A program made the translations under genes and the position numbers. Positions 1 to 5,534 of a stretch of 6,371 nucleotides of DNA are shown here, in pieces. Within the stretch, counting starts at the first letter, position 1, and the number at the start of each line of letters is the position of its first letter. The notes beneath the pieces are model-generated. The model saw nothing but the letters and a program-made list of their open reading frames with translations, did not search any database and was not told where the DNA came from. Origin of the DNA: an uncultured Polyangiaceae bacterium (GTDB lineage Bacteria; Myxococcota_A; Polyangia; Polyangiales; Polyangiaceae); contig CALKVR010000112.1 in assembly GCA_938004815.1 (NCBI GenBank), forward strand, positions 1 to 6,371, in the 5' to 3' direction.

Positions 1-148
1 GCGCGATCGCCGGCTCGTAGACGAAGCACGAGGCGGCCATGAAACGCCGCCTCAGGCTGTCGATCGTCGCGACCGAGGTAGCGGATGCGAGCCAGATTCG
101 GGAAGGGTCGTCGAGGCTCTCGAGGAGGTTCTTTGCGGCCGGTGTCAT
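1..148 (-). CDS. Partial hypothetical protein, N-terminal part, cut by the window edge
   Basis: An open frame runs from an ATG at 148 to the left edge without a stop (49 codons; product begins MTPAAKNLLESLDDPSRIW). Third codon positions are mostly G or C, as in the neighbouring real genes, which favours this frame. I do not recognise the family. The visible part starts with a probable helix and has no clear signal peptide. The start is uncertain: there is no good Shine-Dalgarno, the frame stays open upstream of 148, and another ATG at 158 opens a different uninterrupted frame. The gene lies 87 bp downstream of the glycine-zipper gene on the same strand, so it may be co-transcribed. Coding status is likely but not proven. 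Confidence 0.45.
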   Translation of the reverse strand, partial: MTPAAKNLLESLDDPSRIWLASATSVATIDSLRRRFMAASCFVYEPAIA

Positions 149-235
149 GTTGCTGCATCGACTCTCGCAAATTCGGTTCCAAGCTACTCGACGACCCTCT
201 CCTGGCGGTCGCTGGCTGCCCGCGACTCTCTCGGC

Positions 236-784
236 TCAGGCGCGGGGGTACGCCTGGTCTTTCTTGGGGACGCCCTCTTCGCCGACGGTAGAGATGCTCT
301 TCGCGCCGTGCAGCTCGAGCAGCTCGCGTGCGCGCTTTCGCTCCTTGCCGTCCTCGACGTGGATGGAGACGAGGATGCCTCCGCCCTTGATCTGCGTCTC
401 GTACTGCTTCGCCTCGATCTCGGGGATGCCCATACCGACGAGCGCACCCGAGAGGCCGCCGACGGCGGCGCCTGCGCCGGCGCCGCCGAGCGCGGCCATG
501 ATCGGTCCGGCCGCGATGAACGGCCCGAGGCCCGGGATCGCGAGGGCGCCGATGCCGGCCAGGAGGCCGAGGGCCCCGCCGATGGCGCCACCGGTGACGC
601 CGCCCACCGCCGCGCCCTCGGGCGCTTTGGTGTTCTTCTCGAAGGCGAAGTCGCGTGTCCCCTCCTTGTCGGGAAAGACGACGGAAATGTCATTGGATGA
701 GAAGCCGGCGGCCTGCAGTCCGGCGACGACGTTCTCTGCTTGTTGGGTGCTCGAGAGCATCCCCACGACGGCTCGATTTGCCAT
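236..784 (-). CDS. General stress protein 17M-like glycine-zipper membrane protein
   Basis: This 182-residue protein has three parts. Residues 1-50 (MANRAVVGMLSSTQQAENVV...) form a small alpha/beta domain like that of the YflT/general stress protein 17M group, in which a sequence such as 'vg.f.s..qAe.av..L...GF...disVv' is typical. Residues 56-119 are a hydrophobic segment rich in Gly and Ala with repeated GxxxG spacing, a glycine zipper likely to insert in or associate with a membrane. Residues 120-182 form a second alpha/beta segment (GGGILVSIHVED, then a basic helix) ending with 'HGAKSISTVGE'. The start is well supported: GGAGAA at 792-797 precedes the ATG by 7 nt. The gene follows the BON lipoprotein gene by 21 bp and is probably in its operon. 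Proteins of this kind are often stress-induced, but the molecular role is unknown. The family call is from pattern recognition. Confidence 0.87.
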   Translation of the reverse strand: MANRAVVGMLSSTQQAENVVAGLQAAGFSSNDISVVFPDKEGTRDFAFEKNTKAPEGAAVGGVTGGAIGGALGLLAGIGALAIPGLGPFIAAGPIMAALGGAGAGAAVGGLSGALVGMGIPEIEAKQYETQIKGGGILVSIHVEDGKERKRARELLELHGAKSISTVGEEGVPKKDQAYPRA

Positions 785-805
785 GATTTGGTTCTCCGAA
801 TCGAT

Positions 806-1192
806 TCAGTTGGTCTTCACTTCGAGCTGATTGTCGACGCGCTTTACGCCGGCCACCGACGACGCCACCTTGGCGATGTCGGTCTTCTCCTGGTCGGTCT
901 TGACCGGGCCGCGCAGGGTCACCACGCCGTCGGCGGTCACGACCTTCACGTTCTTGGCGTCCATCGAGAGCGCCTCGTTCTTGACCAGATCCTCGCGGAT
1001 CGTCTTGGTGATGCCGAGATCGACCTCGTTCTCCTTTTGATCGACGGGCGTCTTGGTGTCGGCCGAGCGGTCACGCTCGTTCTTGTCCGTGTTGTCGGCC
1101 TGAGCGCTCTTGGTTTTGTCTTCGGTGGGTTTCTGGTCGCAGCCGATTGCGGTGGCGCACGCTGCGAGCGCGATGATGACGATGGTCTTCAT
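806..1192 (-). CDS. BON-domain lipoprotein (OsmY-like)
   Basis: This 128-residue protein starts with a signal peptide (MKTIVIIALAACATAIGC) ending in a lipobox-like A-I-G-C at residues 15-18, so it should be lipidated at Cys18. Residues 19-57 are a charged, Lys/Asp/Glu/Gln-rich linker. Residues 58-126 form one BON domain: an initial helix (TKTIREDLVKNE), the strand-turn-strand 'NVKVVTADGVVTLRGPV', a second helix, and the ending 'AGVKRVDNQLEVK'. BON domains occur in OsmY-type envelope stress proteins and are thought to bind membranes or lipids. The frame is open 40 codons further upstream, but the ATG at 1192 is preferred because GGAAG lies 4 nt before it and the signal peptide begins there. 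Asp at +2 after the lipid Cys would favour inner-membrane retention under the E. coli rule, which may not hold in myxobacteria. It is the likely first gene of an operon with the glycine-zipper gene. Confidence 0.92.
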   Translation of the reverse strand: MKTIVIIALAACATAIGCDQKPTEDKTKSAQADNTDKNERDRSADTKTPVDQKENEVDLGITKTIREDLVKNEALSMDAKNVKVVTADGVVTLRGPVKTDQEKTDIAKVASSVAGVKRVDNQLEVKTN

Positions 1193-1438
1193 GTGTCTTC
1201 CCTGGGCATCGATGCGGGCGCGCGCACTCTCGACGAAGTTGGCGACCGAACCGGTGCGCCGCTTGTCGCAACACCCGCGCCAACGACAAACTGCGGTGAT
1301 CGGCCGAGTCACCGAGGTGATTCCGCCACGCTGTCTCGTAGGCGCCGAGGCAGAAGCTCCCAGCGCGCCGAGTGCTGCTTCGACGCTACGGCAACGCCAC
1401 GTCAGTCAGACGTCTTCTTCAGGAGCAGCGCGGCGAGG
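1193..1438. other. Intergenic region between the Cys-rich lipoprotein gene and the BON gene
   Basis: These 246 bp carry no open frame I would defend as a gene and no T-rich terminator on either strand. The region should contain the end of the Cys-rich gene transcript and the promoter of the BON/glycine-zipper operon. I could not identify a convincing -35/-10 pair. The only structured element found is the near-palindrome at 1306-1323. Confidence 0.5.
1306..1323. promoter_or_regulatory. Near-palindrome, candidate operator upstream of the BON operon
   Basis: The sequence GAGTCACCGAGGTGATTC has two 8-bp arms around a GA centre, with one mismatched pair (G1308/T1321). The core TCACC-GA-GGTGA is perfect. 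It lies about 113 bp upstream of the BON start codon, in non-coding DNA, where a dimeric regulator could bind. No regulator is identified, and palindromes of this size also occur by chance. Confidence 0.25.
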
Positions 1439-2059
1439 TCAGCAGGCTCCGCAGACGGCGCAGGCGTCGAAGCAGCAGTCGCCGTAGCTCACGCACGCCG
1501 CGTCGCAGTAGCAATTGCCGGCCGAGACCCCGCAGTCGCAGGTCGAGCACGAGTTCGGGTCGTACGGGCAATCACTCGGACAGTTGCACTCGTCTTCGCC
1601 TGCTTCGCACGTCACGTTGCCGCAGACGGGGGGGCACACGCCGCAGTCGGCCGCGCAGCTCGAGCACGTCTCGCCTGCTTCACACGTCGCGTCGCCGCAG
1701 ACCGGCGGGCAAGCGCCGCAGTCGGCCGCGCACGTCGAACAGTCTTCGCCCGTCTCGCACGAAGCGTTGCCGCAGACCGGCCCGCTGCCGCTCGATGAGC
1801 TCGAGGTGCTCGTCGCGGTCGAGCCGGCCGAGCTGGTCGACACCGTGGTCGAGGTTTGCGGGTTGCCGCTCGCCTGGCTACCGGAGGCGGCCGACGAGGC
1901 TTTCCCGCTCGCCTGCGACCCGCCCGCGCCCTCGCCCAGCGAGTCGTTCGACGACTCGAGGGTGTCGCCGTGGGCGCAGCCCCAGAGCCCCAAGCAGAGC
2001 GCGCCGACAAGCGTCGCACGCAGCAGCCGACCGTCGAGCGCCGCCGAGCCGGTGACCAT
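1439..2059 (-). CDS. Cysteine-rich repeat lipoprotein with somatomedin-B-like C-terminus
   Basis: With the start at 2059 the product has 206 residues. A signal peptide ends in L-W-G-C, so Cys28 is the predicted lipidated residue. Residues 29-94 are a low-complexity Ser/Thr/Gly/Ala linker. Residues 95-171 hold three tandem units of about 25 residues with the pattern V-C-G-x-x-x-C-E-x-G-E-x-C-x-x-C-x-x-D-C-G, six cysteines each. Residues 174-206 contain C-x-C-D-x-x-C-x-x-Y-x-D-C-C-x-D, closely resembling a somatomedin-B domain. About 28 cysteines in the mature protein imply a disulfide-rich outer-surface protein; function is unknown. The repeat type is common in myxobacterial surface proteins. 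The start is uncertain: ATGs at 2083 and 2059 and a TTG at 2095 are in frame, none with a well-spaced Shine-Dalgarno. I chose 2059 because it gives the most normal signal peptide. The gene is divergent from the LOG-family gene with almost no spacer. Confidence 0.85.
   Translation of the reverse strand: MVTGSAALDGRLLRATLVGALCLGLWGCAHGDTLESSNDSLGEGAGGSQASGKASSAASGSQASGNPQTSTTVSTSSAGSTATSTSSSSSGSGPVCGNASCETGEDCSTCAADCGACPPVCGDATCEAGETCSSCAADCGVCPPVCGNVTCEAGEDECNCPSDCPYDPNSCSTCDCGVSAGNCYCDAACVSYGDCCFDACAVCGAC
1553..1777 (-). repeat. Three tandem 75-bp coding repeats (Cys-rich 25-residue units)
   Basis: Units lie at 1703-1777, 1628-1702 and about 1553-1627. The first two match at 19 of 25 residues and are also similar in DNA sequence. 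The third is diverged in its second half, with Asp-Glu-Cys-Asn-Cys replacing the usual spacing. The frame is kept throughout, so this is protein-domain duplication, not a DNA-level repeat array. Confidence 0.8.
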
Positions 2060-2081
2060 GCCTCGATGGTACCGTTTGGCC

Positions 2082-3248
2082 ATGCGAGAGATCAACGATG
2101 CCGCAGAGCTCGCGCGGGTCCTGGATGCCGGCGAGCCGCTCGCGGAGGTCGTGATCCGCGGGCTCGATCTTCGGACGGGCGCTGCGCCGTTGATCGAGCG
2201 CTCGCTCGAGGGGACGGTGCTGCTCGGGTGCTTGCTGGAGCCTCACGATCTCGCGAGGGCCGTGATCGCAGGCGCGCTCGTCTTTCCCCCGCTGCCGCAG
2301 CTGCCTTACCAGCCCTGGCGGGCGTCGCTCTACACACCCGAGGAGCTCTTCGCCGGCTTCGACCCCGCCGACCCGTGCACGTACTGCGACACGCTCGACG
2401 CGCGCGTCTACCGGCACTTCCTCGCGAAGGGCGGGGCCGACGAGGCGCCGATGCTCGAAGCGTTCGCGCAGCGTCTCCACGACCACGGGATCATGGAGGC
2501 GCTCGAGGCGATGCTCAGGGCGCATCCACGCGTCGTCGCCTTCATGGGCGGGCACGGTCTGAGCCGGGCCGAGCCCACCTACCTCGCGGTGGCGCGCATG
2601 GCCGGCGAGCTGGCCGCGCGTGGGTTCGTCGTCGCCACCGGCGGCGGGCCCGGGGCGATGGAGGCGGCGAACCTCGGGGCCCGGTTCGCGGGCCGCGATG
2701 ACGCGGCGCTAGCGCGCGCGGTCGCGGCTCTCGCCGAAGCGCCCCGCTACGACCACGGCGAGTGGCTCGCCAAGGCGTTCAGGGTGCGTCGAGAGCACGC
2801 GGCTCTCCTCGAAGAGCCTCCGGTGCCGACACTCGGCATCCCGACGTTCTTCTATGGTCACGAGCCGCCGAACGCGTTCGCGACGCAGCACGCCAAGTAC
2901 TTCGCGAACTGCATTCGTGAGGACGGCTTGGTGAGCCTCGCCACCCACGGCATCGTCTACGCACCGGGGAGCGCGGGGACGGTTCAGGAGATATTCCAGG
3001 ACGCGTGCCAGAACCACTACGGAACCGTGCACGGCATGGTCTCGCCGATGGCGCTCTTCGGTGTCCAGTACTGGACCGACGCCCTGCCGGTGATGCCGCT
3101 TCTCCAGGCGCTCTCGGCAGCGGGGTGGCAGGACCGCGTGGTCGTCAGCGACGACCCTGCCGTGATCGTCGAGTTCTTGGTGGGCCACGGGCCGCGCGCG
3201 CTCGATCGCAATGCGTGGTCCTTTTGCCACGCGTTCTGCGCCTCGTAG
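2082..3248 (+). CDS. LOG-family Rossmann-fold nucleotide-binding protein
   Basis: This 388-residue cytoplasmic protein belongs to the LOG/'lysine decarboxylase-like' superfamily, in the long subfamily also seen in actinobacteria. Residues 1-75 are an N-terminal segment beginning MREINDAAELARVLDAG and including 'IRGLDLR' and 'VLLGCLLEP'. The Rossmann domain starts near residue 151 (VVAFMGGHGLSR). It contains GGGPGAMEAANLGA at 187-200, the subfamily signature LGIPTFFYGHEPPNAFAT at 251-268, and PGSAGTVQEIFQDAC at 295-309, corresponding to the LOG motif PGGxGTxxE with Glu303 retained and the second Gly changed to Ser. Canonical LOG proteins are about 200 residues and release free cytokinin bases from nucleotide 5'-monophosphates. 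The activity and substrate of this longer subfamily are not known to me. ATG 2082 is chosen because homologues begin MREI; an in-frame ATG at 2058 would add eight residues, and neither has a strong ribosome site. There is no signal peptide. Confidence 0.93.
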   Translation: MREINDAAELARVLDAGEPLAEVVIRGLDLRTGAAPLIERSLEGTVLLGCLLEPHDLARAVIAGALVFPPLPQLPYQPWRASLYTPEELFAGFDPADPCTYCDTLDARVYRHFLAKGGADEAPMLEAFAQRLHDHGIMEALEAMLRAHPRVVAFMGGHGLSRAEPTYLAVARMAGELAARGFVVATGGGPGAMEAANLGARFAGRDDAALARAVAALAEAPRYDHGEWLAKAFRVRREHAALLEEPPVPTLGIPTFFYGHEPPNAFATQHAKYFANCIREDGLVSLATHGIVYAPGSAGTVQEIFQDACQNHYGTVHGMVSPMALFGVQYWTDALPVMPLLQALSAAGWQDRVVVSDDPAVIVEFLVGHGPRALDRNAWSFCHAFCAS

Positions 3249-3259
3249 CCGAGAGCTCG

Positions 3260-4066
3260 TCAGGCGCGACGGCGGCGCACGCGGGTGAGCGCGACGCCTA
3301 GAGCTGCGAGCGCGAAGAGACCCCCGGCCGGCGTGCTGCCGCCGGGCTCGCCGACCGTTCGGCAACCGCAGCCGTCGTCGTCGCCGCCGTCGTCGATGCC
3401 GTCGCCCGAGCCGCTGCCCGTCGAACCGCTGCCCGAGCCGCTGCCGGCGCCGCTGCCGGCGCCATTGCCCGAGCCAGACCCCGAGCTCGGCCCCGCCGAC
3501 GCCGAGGAGGCGGTCGACATGACAGGCTCGCTCTGCACCGTCACCGTCGCGCAGTGGTAGTAGAAGCACGGCTCGCTGTGGGCCGACATGAACTCGAGCA
3601 CCTGAAGGACGCAGTTGTCACAGGTGAAGTCGGCTGGGATCGGAAGCTCGAAGGTTTGAGGCCCGGAGAAGTTGTCGGTGTGAACGAACACGCCATCGGC
3701 CAAGACGGGGAGGGCGGGGGCCGGATCGATCTCGGCGCTGCCGCAGTTGGCGCCCATGACGGTCGGCTCGGGCGGTAGGCCGCTCTCGTCCTGCGCGATC
3801 GAAATCCGGTAGTGGCCAGGGTGGAAGATCGTCTCGTCGATCGTGATCGTCAGGGTGTCGCCCGATTGAACGGCCGTCACCATGCCCGTCGGCGTCGTCC
3901 CCCCGCCGCAAGGCGGCGTCTTTTGCGGGTCGCCCTGGCCGTTCTGGGCGTACTTGGCCGCCGGCGCTTCGAGGCGAAAGTGCGCGGGTGCGGTCGTCGC
4001 GCCGAAGAGCAGGCTGGAGGTGAGAGCGGCCGAGGCGAGGGCGCGGAGGAGCGTGCGGTCTTGCAT
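3260..4066 (-). CDS. SCE4755-family polysaccharide monooxygenase-like protein with MYXO-CTERM tail
   Basis: This 268-residue exported protein has a signal peptide at residues 1-28 (ending T-A-P-A) with predicted cleavage directly before His29, leaving HFRLEAP as the mature N-terminus. An N-terminal His is the hallmark of the copper 'histidine brace' of lytic polysaccharide monooxygenases. Further candidate ligands are His82 and His85 in IFHPGHYRISIA, and Tyr169/Tyr170/His171 in CFYYHCATV. Six cysteines (53, 108, 149, 152, 167, 172) suggest disulfides. Residues 183-231 are a Ser/Gly linker, then an acidic stretch. Residues 233-268 form a MYXO-CTERM signal: C-G-C, a hydrophobic helix at 247-261 and a final RVRRRR, the target of myxosortase processing and surface anchoring. 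Start at 4066 fits the signal peptide, although no good Shine-Dalgarno is visible. It lies 56 bp downstream of the ARPP-1-like gene. The monooxygenase activity is inferred. Confidence 0.92.
   Translation of the reverse strand: MQDRTLLRALASAALTSSLLFGATTAPAHFRLEAPAAKYAQNGQGDPQKTPPCGGGTTPTGMVTAVQSGDTLTITIDETIFHPGHYRISIAQDESGLPPEPTVMGANCGSAEIDPAPALPVLADGVFVHTDNFSGPQTFELPIPADFTCDNCVLQVLEFMSAHSEPCFYYHCATVTVQSEPVMSTASSASAGPSSGSGSGNGAGSGAGSGSGSGSTGSGSGDGIDDGGDDDGCGCRTVGEPGGSTPAGGLFALAALGVALTRVRRRRA
3404..3487 (-). repeat. Low-complexity Ser-Gly linker coding repeat
   Basis: The coding strand consists of alternating Ser and Gly/Ala codons (SGSGSGNGAGSGAGSG and similar) at residues 194-221 of the LPMO-like protein. 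It works as a flexible spacer between the catalytic-type domain and the membrane-sorting tail. Simple sequence of this kind may vary in length between strains. Confidence 0.7.
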
Positions 4067-4122
4067 GGGACGCCGCAAGCGTACGGCCGCCGCGCAGGGG
4101 CCGAAAGGACAAAGCCCGACCG

Positions 4123-5316
4123 CTACTTCTTCTTGAACAGGTCGACCGTGATGGAGCCCTTGCCCTTGCCTTTCGGCTTGCCTTTGGGCGCGTCTGGCTC
4201 CTCCGGGATCACGAGCTCGGACGCGTAGCCCTTGTCGCTCTTCTTCAGCGCGCGCACCTGGCCCGCCTCGGCCTCGGTCTCTGCGACGGGGGCGGCCATC
4301 ATGTCGTCCGTGAAGCTGACGACGGCGTCTTCTTTCGCGGCGACCGCGGGCGCGGAAGGCTTGCCTGCCGCTCTTGCTTCGGCCTGCGAGGTGATCGCTT
4401 CGAAGGCGGCCGTCTCGAGCAGCGTCTCCTGGAACAGATGGAACAGCTTCGGCCCGGCGAACCACCGAACGCCGCGAACCTCGCCGTCGACGGCATACGC
4501 CAGCCCGACGAGGCGGGCCTGATCCGGCGCCGATTCGAGCACCCCCGCCGCTGCTCGCGACAGGGCGTGGCGCTTCGCGGTGACGTCGGCGTCGTCCAGT
4601 GTCGCGAGCAAGGTCCCCGAGTCGGACTGCTTGTCGTGGGCTTTGTTCGCGTCGGCCACGTTCTTCCAGACCGCGGACTGATCTTTGTCGTATTGCCCGG
4701 CGGCTCGGACCTGGCCGGTCGCCAGCGTGGCTTGCGCGGTGAACTTGCCGCCGGTGCTCGCGCCCTCGCGACTGGCGTCCCAGCGACCCTGCTCGACGCA
4801 GAACGCCGAGACGTCCACCGTCTGCTTGGGCGGCACCACGAAGTCCTCACCGATCTGGCGATCCTGCTTGCCCCCTTTGACCACTGTCCCGGCCAGGATC
4901 AGGATCGGCAGCTCGCCTCGGTTCTCGATCACGAGGGTGTCGACGCGGGCCGAGGCAGATGCACCTTCGTCCTCTTCTTCTTGGCGGACGTCTCGACCGC
5001 GCATGGGGCGAGGGCCCTCGCCGTCGGCCCCGATCTCGCGGACCTCTGCCTTGGCGAGCTGGATCGCTTTCGCGAGCGTCGTGAAGTCGCCGACGTCGCG
5101 CGGGTCTCTCGCGTACACGGGGAATACGGTCAGGTTCTGGACGAGCACGCCCTTGCCGACCCACACGTCCTTTCCAAGCGCGACGCCCGGGAGCGGCTCG
5201 CCCACGCCGCTCGCTTCACGCGACGTCCCGGGTGCAGGGGGCGCCGAAGAGCACGACAAGAGCCCGACCGATGCCGCCAAAATCCACGACAGCGCGTGAT
5301 GATGCCCTCGGAGCAT
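4123..5316 (-). CDS. ARPP-1/DUF6569-like lipoprotein
   Basis: This 397-residue protein has a lipoprotein signal peptide (hydrophobic 8-20, lipobox L-L-S-C, lipidated Cys22) and a short Pro/Ser-rich linker. Residues 55-310 match what I recognise as the ARPP-1 domain: 'LVQNLTVFPVYAR' at 58-70, then the characteristic 'VIENRGELPILILAGTVVKG' at 129-148, 'GKQDRQI' and 'VVPPKQTVDVSAFCVEQGRW' at 160-179, and a helical C-terminal part with FHLFQETLLE at 292-301. ARPP-1 was described bioinformatically as associated with ADP-ribosyl-glycohydrolase and phosphatase systems; its biochemical role is unknown to me. An acidic insertion (QEEEDE, 112-117) interrupts the domain. The extension after 310 ends in a Lys/Gly/Pro-rich tail and FKKK. 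The start at 5316 is chosen over the upstream in-frame ATG at 5361 because AGGAG lies 5 nt before it and the signal peptide begins there. It is probably co-transcribed with the LPMO-like gene. Confidence 0.88.
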   Translation of the reverse strand: MLRGHHHALSWILAASVGLLSCSSAPPAPGTSREASGVGEPLPGVALGKDVWVGKGVLVQNLTVFPVYARDPRDVGDFTTLAKAIQLAKAEVREIGADGEGPRPMRGRDVRQEEEDEGASASARVDTLVIENRGELPILILAGTVVKGGKQDRQIGEDFVVPPKQTVDVSAFCVEQGRWDASREGASTGGKFTAQATLATGQVRAAGQYDKDQSAVWKNVADANKAHDKQSDSGTLLATLDDADVTAKRHALSRAAAGVLESAPDQARLVGLAYAVDGEVRGVRWFAGPKLFHLFQETLLETAAFEAITSQAEARAAGKPSAPAVAAKEDAVVSFTDDMMAAPVAETEAEAGQVRALKKSDKGYASELVIPEEPDAPKGKPKGKGKGSITVDLFKKK

Positions 5317-5320
5317 GACG

Positions 5321-5330
5321 TCTCCTCTCC
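5321..5330 (-). promoter_or_regulatory. Ribosome binding site of the ARPP-1-like gene
   Basis: The minus strand reads GGAGAGGAGA, with the AGGAG core at 5322-5326, 5 nt before the ATG at 5316. This is the strongest Shine-Dalgarno in the window, and it decides the start codon against the upstream ATG at 5361. Confidence 0.65.
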
Positions 5331-5331
5331 C

Positions 5332-5345
5332 TCGAGCCCGCTCGA
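5332..5345. promoter_or_regulatory. Perfect 6-bp-arm inverted repeat upstream of the ARPP-1-like gene
   Basis: TCGAGC-CC-GCTCGA lies directly upstream of the ribosome site of the minus-strand gene, 15 bp before its start codon. It could be a repressor operator or a small 5'-UTR hairpin. There is no independent support for either role. Confidence 0.25.
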
Positions 5346-5421
5346 ATCGGGCCACTGCCACGTCGCGATGGACGGCTCGTCTGTGACAAGCCAGGGCCGA
5401 TTTCGTTGGGTGCGACCGAGC

Positions 5422-5468
5422 GCTCTCCCCCCTCGCGTGAGTGAGGGGGGTCGGGGGGGTGAAAGAGC
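5422..5468. repeat. GC-rich inverted repeat with two alternative pairings
   Basis: C-run arm 5427-5436 pairs with 5441-5450 through ten base pairs (one G-U in RNA) around the loop GTGA, a GNRA-type tetraloop. A second G-run at 5453-5459 can take the same C-run (5427-5432) instead. In that fold the outer bases GCTCT (5422-5426) match AGAGC (5464-5468), so the two hairpins are mutually exclusive. There is no T-run on either strand, so a simple intrinsic terminator is unlikely. The element sits in the 218-bp divergent spacer, about 67-113 bp from the lectin gene start. It may be a dispersed intergenic palindrome, a 5'-UTR structure or a protein-binding site. Confidence 0.6.
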
Positions 5469-5534
5469 AGCACCGACCTCATCGAGCACAACGACGGCGC
5501 CGATGTTCTCCATGCTGCTAAGCTCGGAGGCAGC

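Noticed and set aside
39..830. Plus-strand open frame opposite the glycine-zipper gene
   Set aside because: The product is Pro/Ala/Arg/Ser-rich low-complexity sequence, while the opposite strand encodes a recognisable protein with a ribosome site.
1553..1777. Regularly spaced repeats as a CRISPR array
   Set aside because: The 75-bp units are contiguous coding repeats with no spacers, and they keep the reading frame and the cysteine pattern.
1515..2057. Upstream extension of the LOG-family reading frame
   Set aside because: The frame is open but antisense to the Cys-rich lipoprotein gene, and family members start near the MREI residues at 2082.
3211..3234. Hairpin GCGTGG/CCACGC with an 8-base loop near the end of the LOG-family gene, as a terminator
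   Set aside because: It lies inside the coding sequence (WSFCHAFC region), and neither strand has a T-run after it. A terminator role for the convergent genes cannot be supported.
4084..4103. Short stem CGGCC/GGCCG between the ARPP-1-like and LPMO-like genes as a terminator
   Set aside because: It has only five pairs with a ten-base loop and no T-run, which is expected by chance in DNA this GC-rich.
4067..4465. Upstream extension of the LPMO-like reading frame into the ARPP-1-like gene
   Set aside because: The extension is Arg-rich shadow sequence of the ARPP-1 gene; the signal peptide places the start at 4066.
5317..5420. Sigma-54-like or sigma-70-like promoter for the ARPP-1-like gene
   Set aside because: TGGCAG and TTGTCA can be found on the minus strand, but neither has a partner element with acceptable sequence at the right spacing.
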